Below, piece by piece: positions 1 to 8,767 of a DNA stretch of 64,000 nt; positions within the stretch are counted from its first letter, which is position 1, and each line of letters opens with the position of its first letter. Made by a program: the position numbers and the translations under genes. The stretch spans positions 620,001-684,000 of the forward strand of contig NZ_CP151634.1 of the NCBI RefSeq assembly GCF_038397725.1. The letters are read 5' to 3'. The stretch is from Microbacterium sp. LWO13-1.2. GTDB taxonomy: Bacteria > Actinomycetota > Actinomycetes > Actinomycetales > Microbacteriaceae. The notes under the pieces are model-generated. The model did no database searches. It was given only the letters and a program-made list of their open reading frames with translations, and was not told where the DNA came from.

Positions 1-422
1 TCGAACGCGAATCGGCCGGCAAACGCACTCGCCGCACCGGTGAGCAGACCGCCGCCGAGAGCGGAGAGCTCCAGCCCCTGCAGACCGACGCCGAGGATCT
101 CGCCGGCGAGGAGCACCCCCATCGCGGCGACGGCGCCGAACGCGATGGTGAGCGCGATCGCAGAGACGTCGGAGATCACCGCCTGCCAGCGCGGCATCGG
201 CGCGGTCTCACCGCGTCGGTGCAGAACGGTGCTGGCCACGAACGCGGTCGCCGCACAGATCGCGGCGACGCCTGCCGCGGGGAACACGACGGAGCCGTCC
301 CCGGCCAGCGGACGCGGAACCCCCTGAAGCAGCAGCATCCCCGCGCCGGTGCCAACGGCGAAGCACAGCACCATGGCCCAGATCGCCTGGGTCTCCTGCC
401 GAAGCCGCCGCGCCGTGTCCAT
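1..422 (-). CDS. Partial multi-pass membrane protein, unknown function
   Basis: An open frame on the minus strand starts at an ATG at 422 and runs off the left edge, giving about 140 visible residues. The start MDTARRLRQETQAIWAMVL is followed by several hydrophobic segments rich in Ala, Gly, Val and Leu (for example VLCFAVGTGAGMLLLQGV and IALTIAFGAVAAMGVLLAGE), so it is an integral membrane protein with at least four helices. A GGAG sits 4 bases before the ATG. It lies 58 bases downstream of the PucR-type regulator on the same strand and may be co-transcribed. I do not recognise the family, and the C-terminus is outside the window. Confidence 0.6.
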   Translation of the reverse strand, partial: MDTARRLRQETQAIWAMVLCFAVGTGAGMLLLQGVPRPLAGDGSVVFPAAGVAAICAATAFVASTVLHRRGETAPMPRWQAVISDVSAIALTIAFGAVAAMGVLLAGEILGVGLQGLELSALGGGLLTGAASAFAGRFAF

Positions 423-480
423 GACTCCATCGAAGCACGGGTCGCCGACGCGGCGTCCAACCCCGCCGAGATCGCGCCGG

Positions 481-1677
481 TCACCCCCGCAGCCATCGCT
501 GCCGGAGCCATGCTCCGATCACGAATCGCGTGTCGTCGGCATCGATGTCGACACCGATCGATGCAGCGGCGCGACGCAGGCGATAGTGCACGGTCGCCCG
601 ATGCACGCCGAGTCGATCTGCCACCTCGGCGATCCGGCCGCCGTGCGTCACGTACGCCTCGAACAGCTCGATCGTCTCGGCTGGGGCCTCGGCCAGACGA
701 CGAAGCGGCTCCGGGAGCAGGTGCTCCGGCGGCTCGTCCGCCAGGAGGGTCGCAATCGACGCGGCGATCGGGTCGGCGCTCCAGGATGCCGATCGGCTGC
801 CCCGCGACCGCGCGACGCGCACCGCGATCAGCGCCTGCTCGTACGACTCCCACGACGCGACCAGTTCGTCGACCGGCGCCCCGATGCCGAGGACGGCGCC
901 GAGCGGCTCCTGCGCGTCGGAGGCGTCCGTCTCGCGAATGATCGCGGCAACGACACTGCCGATCGCTTCCGGAGTCGGCTCATTCCGGAAACCGATCAGG
1001 ATGAACGTCTCCGGCATGGTCGGCACGAAGCTGTAGGCGTCGATCATCGGGGTGGTGATCGCACGCAGCAGCGCGTGCGAGATCACCTCGCGTGGGGGTG
1101 GCCCTCCCCACGGCGCCCACTCGGCATTCAGCGAGAGGCAGAGCGCCACGAATCGACGCGATCGCGTGAACATGCCGAGCTCGATGAGCTCGTTCGCTGC
1201 ATTTTCTCTGCTCGGTGCATCAGAGGTGAGCAGACCGAGCATCTCGGATTCGACCTCGGCGTTCACCGCTTCGATCGACTGTGAGATGTTCACCAGCACG
1301 GCGCGCAGCGTCTCGACCGTCTCCGTGATGAGGACGACCTCGCCGGGGGTGAGCGGCTCGACGAGAGTGACCCACAGAAACCCGAGCACGCCGTAGCGCG
1401 AGCGCAGCGTGATCGAGAGTCGCGCGTACTCGATCCCGAAAGCGGGATCGGGCTCGATCACACGGGGCGCGCGTTGTGCGTGCAGCCGTCGGTTGCGCAG
1501 CTCGGCGGCGAGGGCATCCGTCGGGCGCCGCTCCGACAACGTCTGCAGCCGCGCCGGGTCGAGATCGCCGTAGTGAGCGCTACTGGCGAGCAGCACGAAC
1601 TCGGCATCTTCGAGCACCACGGACCGGCGCAGCGACATCGCGAGCCGATCGACGGTCTCCTGCACGGTGTCGAACAT
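481..1677 (-). CDS. PucR-type helix-turn-helix transcriptional regulator
   Basis: A 398-residue cytoplasmic regulator. The start MFDTVQETVDRLAMSLRRSV was chosen because the upstream part of the frame is low-complexity Arg/Gly-rich shadow. The N-terminal two thirds looks like a PucR/CdaR sensory region with a GGDEF-like fold remnant. The C-terminus carries the diagnostic PucR HTH: LFEAYVTHGGRIAEVADRLG followed by VHRATVHYRLRRA. Members of this family usually control purine, amino-acid or organic-acid catabolism and often their neighbouring operon. The adjacent amidohydrolase and transporter genes on the same strand start 65 bases or more upstream and are plausible targets. The ligand is unknown. 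Confidence 0.88.
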   Translation of the reverse strand: MFDTVQETVDRLAMSLRRSVVLEDAEFVLLASSAHYGDLDPARLQTLSERRPTDALAAELRNRRLHAQRAPRVIEPDPAFGIEYARLSITLRSRYGVLGFLWVTLVEPLTPGEVVLITETVETLRAVLVNISQSIEAVNAEVESEMLGLLTSDAPSRENAANELIELGMFTRSRRFVALCLSLNAEWAPWGGPPPREVISHALLRAITTPMIDAYSFVPTMPETFILIGFRNEPTPEAIGSVVAAIIRETDASDAQEPLGAVLGIGAPVDELVASWESYEQALIAVRVARSRGSRSASWSADPIAASIATLLADEPPEHLLPEPLRRLAEAPAETIELFEAYVTHGGRIAEVADRLGVHRATVHYRLRRAAASIGVDIDADDTRFVIGAWLRQRWLRG

Positions 1678-1742
1678 CGGGCCTCCGCTACCTGACCGGC
1701 GAGACGCCTCTGATCCTACGCCGCGGACCGCACGAGGACCCG

Positions 1743-2978
1743 TCACACGACGAGCTCTCCACCCTTCACGACTGCCGAAACATCGCAGAAACGCTCGATC
1801 GCCCCAAGGTGCGCTCCACGGACCGCAACGAGGTCGGCGTACCGCCCGGGAGCGATCGCCCCGATGTCGGCCGATCGCCCGAGGCAGTCGGCCGCGACGG
1901 TCGTCGCCGATTGCAGCGCCTGCATGGGAGTCATTCCCCACTCGACGAACTCCGCCAACTGGCCGGCGTTCCTGCCATGGGGGAACACGATCGCGTCGGT
2001 GCCGTACGCGATGCGCACGCCGGCCTCGATGGCGAGCCGCACGGCGGCACGCGCCGAGGCACCCACCGCAGCCGTCTTCGCCCGGACGCCGGCCGGATGA
2101 TTCTCCCGCTCGGCGTGCTCCTCGACCCACTGCAGCAGATAGGTGGTCGGCACGTAATAGGTGCCGTGCTCGATCATCGCCGACATGGCGGCCTCGCCGA
2201 GCAGGGTGCCGTGCTCGATGGTCCGGGCACCGGCGCGGATCGCCCGCAGCGCGCCCTCTTCACCGTGCGCGTGGGCCGCGACGTAGAGACCGTAGAGAGC
2301 CGCCTCTTCGACACAGGCCCGCAGCTCGGCCTCGGTGTATTCGGGCGCACCGGGGTTCGTGCCCGAGGCGTAGACGGCTCCGGTGGTGATGACCTTGATC
2401 ACATCTGCTCCGCGGTGCGCGATCCGACGCACCGCGGAGCGCACCTCGTCGACCGAATCGGCCACGCCGAAGCGGTAGGACTTCGGAAGTTCGATGTCGA
2501 CGGCGAGGTCGGTGATCTCGCCTCCGCCGGACGAGCAGGTGACGTAGGCGCCGGCGCACACCATGCGCGGACCTTCGCAGATGCCGGAGTCGATGGCGTC
2601 ACGCAGGTCGCAGTCGACGAAGGCGCGAAAACTGCCGACGTCACGAACGGTCGTGAATCCCGCGCGCAGCGTGGCACGCGCGTGGCGCACTCCCAGGAGC
2701 GCGTCGCGGGCCGGCGAGCCGGTCAGGAATGGACTGTAGCTGCCTCGTTCGAGCTCGCCGATGAGGTGCGTGTGCAGATCAATCAGCCCTGGGGCGACGA
2801 GGTGCTCGCTCAGGTCGAGTACGTCGTCACCGCCGTGCCGCGAGATGGACCATGGCTCGACGGCGGCGATGCGCTCACCCTCGAGGACGATGGCATGGTC
2901 GGTCAGCACCTCTCCGGTGAGCACATCGGCGATTGCTCCGGCACGGATGGTCCTGACGGTGTTCGTTGCAGTGGTCAT
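1743..2978 (-). CDS. Metal-dependent amidohydrolase (prolidase / imidazolonepropionase-like)
   Basis: 411 residues, full length for the amidohydrolase superfamily. The metal site is intact: the HxH motif in GLIDLHTHLIG (His69, His71), the bridging lysine in DVIKVITTGAV, histidines in AAHAHGEE and TIEHGTLL, and the catalytic Asp in AYGTDAIVF. The N-terminal urease-like beta-sandwich segment is present (IVLEGERIAAVEPW). Proteins of this type hydrolyse Xaa-Pro dipeptides, cyclic amides or lactams. The start codon overlaps the stop of the POT-like transporter by 4 bases (ATGA), so transporter and enzyme are translationally coupled. This suggests that the imported compound is the substrate. No signal peptide, so cytoplasmic. 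Confidence 0.88.
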   Translation of the reverse strand: MTTATNTVRTIRAGAIADVLTGEVLTDHAIVLEGERIAAVEPWSISRHGGDDVLDLSEHLVAPGLIDLHTHLIGELERGSYSPFLTGSPARDALLGVRHARATLRAGFTTVRDVGSFRAFVDCDLRDAIDSGICEGPRMVCAGAYVTCSSGGGEITDLAVDIELPKSYRFGVADSVDEVRSAVRRIAHRGADVIKVITTGAVYASGTNPGAPEYTEAELRACVEEAALYGLYVAAHAHGEEGALRAIRAGARTIEHGTLLGEAAMSAMIEHGTYYVPTTYLLQWVEEHAERENHPAGVRAKTAAVGASARAAVRLAIEAGVRIAYGTDAIVFPHGRNAGQLAEFVEWGMTPMQALQSATTVAADCLGRSADIGAIAPGRYADLVAVRGAHLGAIERFCDVSAVVKGGELVV

Positions 2979-4450
2979 CGAACGACCTCTCTTTCCTCGG
3001 TGGTGACCAGGCGTCTACCGACGACGACCCGCACGATGATCATGGCGACGGCGACGACAGCGCCGACGATGGCGAAGCCGGCGAAGTAACCGGTCTCGTT
3101 CTCTCCCGGGATGAACCCTTCGCCGGCAACGCCGGCCGCGGCGATGCCGATCGCGACGGAGAGGTAGTGCACCGAGAGCATGCGCGTCTCGAATCCCTCG
3201 GGAGCGACGGCTGTGGCAAGGGAAATACCGGATGGCGAGACGACGACGTCGGAGGCGCCGAAGACGAACACGATGAAGACGAGCACGATGATCGGAGTGA
3301 GTCCGCCGACTCCGGAGGCCGCGGCGAGCCACCCCATCCCGAGCGCGCATCCGGCGAACGCGACGGCGAACTTCACAGGCAGCGACGGCTGCCGCTCCCC
3401 CAGCGCTCCCCAGACTGCTGCGAGGATCGGCGCGACGATGATCGTGCACAGCGGCGCGATGCCGAGCACCATCGAAGGAGGGAGTTCGACACCGAAGATG
3501 ACCCGGTCGGTGCTCGCTTCGGAGTGGATCGCCACGGTCGTGTACAGCTGCTGATAGAGCATCGCGAATACACCCGTCGCGCAGAAGAAAGGCAGATAGC
3601 GCAGCACCCGTCGCTTGTGCTCGCGGTCGAGGTCGTGGCGGGTGAGCAGCTTGGCCAGCACCCCGACGGCGACGACGAGCGCTCCGATACCGACGAACGT
3701 CGCCGGGTTCCAGCCGGCTGACACCGTGCCGATGACAACCGCAACAGCCATGACGACGCCGAGGATCGGCCAGGCGAGCGCCCAGCCGTGAACGCCGCGG
3801 CCCACGAGGACGGGGGCTGTGGCCTCGGTCCCGCGGCGGAACGGCAGGTACACGAGCAGACCGACCAGGATCGCGATCGCGGACGTGAGGAACCCGATCC
3901 GGAAGCCGTACTCCGTCTGCAGCACGCCGGTGAGAGTGATGCCGACCATAGCGCCGCCAGCGCTTCCCAGGTAGTAGATGGTGAAGCCCGACTCGCGCTT
4001 GGACTCGTGCGTGTTGAGCGTTCCTCCCAGCAACGTGCCCTCGCTGACCCACATCGACGCGGCCCCGAATGCGATCGCGAGGAGCCCGATCGTCAGACCG
4101 ATATGACCCGGTACGAGCGCGAGCACGAGGTAGCCGATGAACGCGAGCACCGCGCCCCATCGCAACCCACGGCCGGCGCCGAGCACATTGTCGGCCAACC
4201 AGCCGGCGAAGATCGTTGCGAGGAAGGTCGAGGCGCTGTACGTCGACACGATCGCGATCGCCACCGAGGGGGACAATTCGAGTCCACCCTCACTGCTGGC
4301 GAAGTACACGTAGTACACGAGGATCGTCTGCATGCCGTAGTAGGCGAGGGCATCGAATCCCGCAAAGCCGGCCACGGGATACATCGTCCGGGGCAGGCCG
4401 AAGAACGTACGCGCTGTCGGTGGAGCGCTGGTCGAGCTGCTGACGGTCAT
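2975..4450 (-). CDS. POT/PTR2-like major facilitator transporter
   Basis: 491 residues from the ATG at 4450, which has GGAGG 6 bases upstream; an in-frame ATG 57 bases earlier lacks a good ribosome site. About 12-14 hydrophobic helices with overall resemblance to proton-coupled oligopeptide transporters. In the first helix the family signature ExxERFxYYG reads GFAGFDALAYYGMQ (residues 29-41), so the paired glutamates and the arginine are absent while YYG is kept. The C-terminal half has the usual long helices and a VVVSPSGISLATAVAPEG segment resembling the family's second signature. It heads a two-gene operon with the amidohydrolase and is divergent from the M24-fold gene. The substrate is probably a small amide, dipeptide or amino-acid derivative. 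Confidence 0.8.
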   Translation of the reverse strand: MTVSSSTSAPPTARTFFGLPRTMYPVAGFAGFDALAYYGMQTILVYYVYFASSEGGLELSPSVAIAIVSTYSASTFLATIFAGWLADNVLGAGRGLRWGAVLAFIGYLVLALVPGHIGLTIGLLAIAFGAASMWVSEGTLLGGTLNTHESKRESGFTIYYLGSAGGAMVGITLTGVLQTEYGFRIGFLTSAIAILVGLLVYLPFRRGTEATAPVLVGRGVHGWALAWPILGVVMAVAVVIGTVSAGWNPATFVGIGALVVAVGVLAKLLTRHDLDREHKRRVLRYLPFFCATGVFAMLYQQLYTTVAIHSEASTDRVIFGVELPPSMVLGIAPLCTIIVAPILAAVWGALGERQPSLPVKFAVAFAGCALGMGWLAAASGVGGLTPIIVLVFIVFVFGASDVVVSPSGISLATAVAPEGFETRMLSVHYLSVAIGIAAAGVAGEGFIPGENETGYFAGFAIVGAVVAVAMIIVRVVVGRRLVTTEEREVVR

Positions 4451-4611
4451 TGCGCCTCCATTGGTGCACGGGGTGCCGCGATGCGGCTTCGGGTTGTCGA
4501 GAGTCAATCCGATCGCGGACTCCGGCGGTTTCGACAGCGGTGGAAATCTGAGACGAGAAATACGACGAGTGTCGCAGACGCGATCCTCGTCGGAGCGGTG
4601 ACGATGGTCGA

Positions 4612-5802
4612 GTGAGCAACGACGCAGATCTCCCCTTCTCCCGCGACGAGTACGCCGACCGACTTCGACGCATGCGACGAGCGATGGCAGACGCCGACGT
4701 CACGGTCGCCATCCTCACCGCCCCCGACACGATGGCGTGGCTGACCGGCTATCGCGTCCGCTGGTATCGCCAGCACACGTCGACGTCGATGCCGCCGGCG
4801 CAGTGCATCGTCGTGCACGTCGAGGAGGGAAGCCCGTTCATCATCGATGCCGGCTACCACGAGGAGCTCGCTCGCACCGGGACTGTGCTCGACGACGTCC
4901 GCACGCTCCCCACGTCCTCGGAGATGCACGAGGCGTCACTCGCCGACTATGTCGCCTTCCTCGCCGACCAGATACGCCCATGGGCGGGCACGCGGGTGGG
5001 GATGGAACGGTGGAGCTGCATCCCGAGCCCCGCCGTCGCCGACGTCGTCGACGCCACGCTCGAGGGTCTCGGATGCCGCATCGTCGATGTCACGCTGCCG
5101 TTCCGCGGCATCCGGCGCCTGAAGAGCTCCGCCGAGATCGGCAAGATCGAACAGGCGCAGGCGGCGACGGATGCCGGCATCCGCGCGATCCTGGCGGAGG
5201 CCACTCCCCAGACGACCGAGCTCGAGGCGTGGGGCATCTATTCGCTGGGCATGGTGCGCGCGGGCGGGGAGCCGGCGGCGCTGCACGAGACGGTGGCCGC
5301 AGGCGCCACCGTCTCCGCCTTGCACCGACTCAGCGGGCGTACAGCCCTCGGCTCCGGCCCGGTCGTGCATCCTGACATGGCCTCGTCGGTCGACGGATAC
5401 CACGCCAGGGCCACCCGACCGCTGATGTTCCACGAGGTCTCCGATGAGAGCCGGCGTCAGGTCGCCATCGCCGCCGGGGCGTACGACCTGGTCCTGCAGT
5501 ACGGGAAGGTCGGCGCACCGTGGGGACAGTTGATCGGCGCCCTTCGCTCCTACTTCGCGGACAGCGGGGCGCCAGGTGCCGGCTCAGCCGCGTACGAACT
5601 CGGGCTCTCCGTCGCACCCACCGACTTCGTCGGTGAATTCACCTGGGGGATGGACGATGAACGAGACGACGTCATCGAAGCGGGACTCGTGACGAACTTC
5701 GAGTCCTGGACGTCGCTGATCCTCGTCGACACCGTCGTCTTCGAGGAGGCCGGTCCTCGATTCCTCTCTTCACTGCCGCGCGACGTACTGGAATTCGCAT
5801 GA
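4612..5802 (+). CDS. M24 (aminopeptidase P / creatinase)-fold protein, metal ligands apparently lost
   Basis: 396 residues from a GTG; an in-frame stop just upstream limits the start. The N-terminal creatinase-like domain spans roughly residues 10-165 and the pita-bread domain 170-390. The hinge RGIRRLKSSAEIGKIEQA is typical of the family. The five M24 metal ligands are hard to find. The DxG...GYxxDxTRT region reads SVDGYHARATRPLMFHEVSD and the HGxG region reads AYELGLSVAPTDF, while the late glutamate survives in EAGLVTNFESW. Creatinase itself is a metal-free member of this fold, so a creatinase-like C-N hydrolase is a fair guess. The last codons overlap the alpha/beta hydrolase start by 4 bases. 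Confidence 0.78.
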   Translation: MSNDADLPFSRDEYADRLRRMRRAMADADVTVAILTAPDTMAWLTGYRVRWYRQHTSTSMPPAQCIVVHVEEGSPFIIDAGYHEELARTGTVLDDVRTLPTSSEMHEASLADYVAFLADQIRPWAGTRVGMERWSCIPSPAVADVVDATLEGLGCRIVDVTLPFRGIRRLKSSAEIGKIEQAQAATDAGIRAILAEATPQTTELEAWGIYSLGMVRAGGEPAALHETVAAGATVSALHRLSGRTALGSGPVVHPDMASSVDGYHARATRPLMFHEVSDESRRQVAIAAGAYDLVLQYGKVGAPWGQLIGALRSYFADSGAPGAGSAAYELGLSVAPTDFVGEFTWGMDDERDDVIEAGLVTNFESWTSLILVDTVVFEEAGPRFLSSLPRDVLEFA

Positions 5803-6704
5803 CCGCGGCGCCCTGGAATGAGCAGTTCGTGCTGCACACCGCGGCAGGTTCGATCCGCGTGCGCGAGTGGGGTGATCCCGACGGCCCTCTCGTCGTCTTC
5901 CATCACGGCACGCCGAGCAGTTCGATCGCCGTTCCTGGCGGCTGGGGCGGTCCTTCCGCGGCCGGCGTCAGGCTGTGCTCGTACGACAGGCCAGGCTATG
6001 GCGGCTCACCTTCGCTGCCGGGGCGAACGGTCGCCGATGCTGCGGAGTGGAGCGCACGCATCGCAGACGCTTGCGGTGCGGATCTTTTCGCGGTGATGGG
6101 CACATCGGGTGGGGGGCCGCACGCCGTCGCAGCCGCCGCGCTTCTGCCGGAGCGGGTGACTGCGCTCTGCGTCGACGTGGGTCTCGGCCCCGCGCGACTC
6201 GGCTTCGACGCCGCGAGCCGGATGGTGGACGAGACCGTCGCCGAGATCGATGCCGCGCGCCGAGGCGAGAACGCGCTGCGCGAGCATCTGGGATCGCTCG
6301 GCCCCGGCACGGATGCCTTGAACGACTGGATGGCTCGACTGCCCGAGAGCGATCGCGAGGTGCTCGGCCGTGCCGATGTGCAACACGAGGAAGCGGTCGA
6401 GGCGACGGAGTGGGCCGTGCACGGCATCGACGGCTGGGTGGAGGACGACCTCGCATTGTTCAGCAGGGAGTGGGCATTCGACACAGACGACGTGCGGATG
6501 CCGACAAGGCTCATTTACGGCGGTGCCGATGTGCTCGTTCCTGCGTCGCACGGCGAAGCCTGGCTCGAGTTGATCCCGCACGCGGAGATGCACCTCGTGC
6601 CCGGCGGCGGGCACTGGCTGCGCGACCACGAGGTGGAGGCGCTCCGCTGGTGCCGCGGTAAGGCCCGGGCTGCCGCGCGGTCATCCGGTCACGTGCGCCA
6701 CTGA
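5799..6704 (+). CDS. Alpha/beta-fold hydrolase
   Basis: 301 residues with classic alpha/beta hydrolase order: oxyanion segment VVFHHGTPSSS, nucleophile elbow MGTSGGGPHA (Ser near residue 103), acid in the YGGADVLVP strand and the catalytic His in VPGGGHWLRDHE near the C-terminus. It lacks a signal peptide. The start overlaps the M24-fold gene by 4 bases, so the two probably act together on an amide or ester released in the peptide/amide locus. The 3' end overlaps the convergent oxidoreductase gene by 24 bases. Confidence 0.87.
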   Translation: MTAAPWNEQFVLHTAAGSIRVREWGDPDGPLVVFHHGTPSSSIAVPGGWGGPSAAGVRLCSYDRPGYGGSPSLPGRTVADAAEWSARIADACGADLFAVMGTSGGGPHAVAAAALLPERVTALCVDVGLGPARLGFDAASRMVDETVAEIDAARRGENALREHLGSLGPGTDALNDWMARLPESDREVLGRADVQHEEAVEATEWAVHGIDGWVEDDLALFSREWAFDTDDVRMPTRLIYGGADVLVPASHGEAWLELIPHAEMHLVPGGGHWLRDHEVEALRWCRGKARAAARSSGHVRH

Positions 6705-7952
6705 CACGACGGCGTTCGTCCGCCGCGCCTCTTCGGCGAGCCAGACGACCCGATGGGTCGCGAGGCTCTCCTCCGGCCCGGACAGCAGGACCGATCGGTC
6801 CCCGGTGCGCACGGCGTGAAGGAATGCCTGCACGAGAGCATCATCCGCACCGCCATGACCGTCGGCCGCGCTGGCGTTGCCCCGCGATTCGGGAACGACG
6901 TCGTACTTGCGGTCCTCGACGAAGTCATGGACCACCAGCGTGCGCCCATCCCCCTCGATGCTCCCGGCTGTTCCGAACAGACGGGTCTTGCGGAAGTCCA
7001 GCTCCGTGAAGGCCGTGACGGTGAAGGATGCGGTGACGCCGCCCTGGTACTCGATGTTCACGACCTGATGATCGACGACATCGTTCTGTCCGTCGAAGAC
7101 GCAGCGGCCATATGGGCCGTCCCGAAGAGCGCGATCGATGCCGGATGCCGTGACATCGGTGGTGAGCACGGCGAGTGGCCAGCGCTCGAACGTCTCATCG
7201 CCGAGGAAGCCTCGGTAGATCTTCGTCGCGGAGTAGGCGCAGGTGTTCTGCAGCGGACAATCCAGGCAGCGTGCCGTCGCGTTGGCCGGCTTGCTCTCCG
7301 GCCGGAAGTGCAGGAGGCTCCCGAAGGACGACACCCGCTCGACGGGAAGCCCCACGACGTACGACAGCCAGTCGATGTCGTGGCTGCTCTTGGTGAGCAG
7401 CATCGGACCGGAGTCCTCCTCGCGAGCCCAGTTGCCCCGCACGTACGAGTGGGCGAAATGCCACCAGCCGATCGGCTCGAGGTGCTCGACCGAGACCAGA
7501 CGGCCGATCGCCCCCTCATCGAGCAGCTTCTTGAGGGTCTGCGAGTAGCTCGAATACCGCATCACATGGCAGACCGCGAGCATCACTCCGGCCTCCTCAG
7601 CCGCCGCCACGATGCGCGCCGATTCCTCCTCCGTCGGAGCCATCGGCTTCTCCAGCAGCAGGTGGTATCCGGCGTGAGCGAGGCCGATCGCCGGCTCGGC
7701 GTGGAGCCGGTCGGGAGTCGAGATGACGACCGCGTCCGCGATCCTCGCCGGCAGCGCGGCGATCTCCTGCCACGTGTCGTAGACGATCACGGGCTGCGCG
7801 GAGAGCTCCGCGAGGAATGCCCGCAGCCGCGCTTCGTCCGGTTCGACGACGGCGGTGATCAGCGCACCCTCGGCGACCGCGCGTCGCGCATAACCGGTTC
7901 CTCGTGAGCCCGCGCCGATGATGGCGAGACGGGTGGGGACGGCGGCGGTCAT
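6681..7952 (-). CDS. Gfo/Idh/MocA-family oxidoreductase
   Basis: 423 residues from ATG 7952, overlapping the upstream permease stop by 4 bases. The N-terminal Rossmann fold has the dinucleotide motif RLAIIGAGSRGTGYARRA, followed by the family's EKP motif (LLLEKPMAPTEEE). A cysteine group CLDCPLQNTC near residues 230-240 is found in one branch of the family and may bind metal. These enzymes oxidise or epimerise sugars and cyclitols with NAD(P). Being last in a sugar ABC-transporter operon, it probably acts on the imported sugar. The convergent end overlaps the alpha/beta hydrolase gene. Confidence 0.88.
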   Translation of the reverse strand: MTAAVPTRLAIIGAGSRGTGYARRAVAEGALITAVVEPDEARLRAFLAELSAQPVIVYDTWQEIAALPARIADAVVISTPDRLHAEPAIGLAHAGYHLLLEKPMAPTEEESARIVAAAEEAGVMLAVCHVMRYSSYSQTLKKLLDEGAIGRLVSVEHLEPIGWWHFAHSYVRGNWAREEDSGPMLLTKSSHDIDWLSYVVGLPVERVSSFGSLLHFRPESKPANATARCLDCPLQNTCAYSATKIYRGFLGDETFERWPLAVLTTDVTASGIDRALRDGPYGRCVFDGQNDVVDHQVVNIEYQGGVTASFTVTAFTELDFRKTRLFGTAGSIEGDGRTLVVHDFVEDRKYDVVPESRGNASAADGHGGADDALVQAFLHAVRTGDRSVLLSGPEESLATHRVVWLAEEARRTNAVVSVAHVTG

Positions 7953-8767
7953 TTGAGAGCTCCTTGAACGAGCCCAGCGACGAATTTGCGCTGGAAGATG
8001 AAGTAGAGGACGACGATCGGCAGGATGACGATGAGGGTTCCGGCGGCCAGCAGCGGGATGTTCTCGCCGTACTGCTGGACGAAGGTGCCCAGGCCCGACG
8101 GCGCGGTGCGGCGGGCAGGATCGCGGATCAGGATGAGCGCGAGCAGGAACTGGTTCCAGGCCCACATGAACGTCAGCAGGGCGTACGTGATGATGGCCGG
8201 CCGCGCCCCCGGGATGAGGATCTGCACGAGCGTGCGGAAGCGGCCGGCGCCGTCGAGCTGCGCAGCCTCGATGATCTCGGCAGGCACGGACTCGAAGTGC
8301 GTCCGCATCCAGAAGATCCCGAACGGCATGAACGCGCCGACCAGAGGCAGGATGACCGCCCAATAGGTGTCGATGAGTCCGGTCGACCTCATCGCGAAGT
8401 ACAGCGGGATCACGATCGCTTCGTAGGGCAGGGTGAGACCGGCGATGAAGAAGGCGAAGAGCGCCCCCTTCGCGGGCATCCGCATCGTCCCCATCGCGTA
8501 GCCGGCGAGCGTGGAGCAGATCACCGCGATCGGCACGACCACCACGGCGATGATCGCGCTGGATGCGAGGAGGGATCCGAAGCCGGCCATGCTCCACGCC
8601 GTGAGGAAGTTTCCCCACTGCGGGTCGGTGGGCCAGGTCAGCCGCGGGACCAGAGTGTCGGCGGGCTGCAGAGCGGCCGAGACCAGCGCGAGGAAAGGGA
8701 GCACGACGCTGAGTGCCGCGACCAGGAGGAACGCCGCGGAAAGGATGCGGGAGGCGGGGGATCTCAT
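7949..8767 (-). CDS. Carbohydrate ABC transporter permease, MalG-type
   Basis: 272 residues, six predicted membrane helices. The EAA loop that docks on the ATPase is visible as EIIEAAQLDGAGRFRTLVQI. Start ATG 8767 overlaps the stop of the MalF-type permease by 4 bases, and its own stop overlaps the oxidoreductase start. No ATPase is encoded in this operon, so the transporter probably uses a shared MsiK-like ATPase, as is common in actinobacteria. Membrane subunit of a CUT1-type sugar importer. Confidence 0.92.
   Translation of the reverse strand: MRSPASRILSAAFLLVAALSVVLPFLALVSAALQPADTLVPRLTWPTDPQWGNFLTAWSMAGFGSLLASSAIIAVVVVPIAVICSTLAGYAMGTMRMPAKGALFAFFIAGLTLPYEAIVIPLYFAMRSTGLIDTYWAVILPLVGAFMPFGIFWMRTHFESVPAEIIEAAQLDGAGRFRTLVQILIPGARPAIITYALLTFMWAWNQFLLALILIRDPARRTAPSGLGTFVQQYGENIPLLAAGTLIVILPIVVLYFIFQRKFVAGLVQGALK

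Noticed and set aside
1476-3089. A 537-codon plus-strand frame across the regulator and amidohydrolase
   Set aside because: It runs antisense through two convincing genes and contains no domain.
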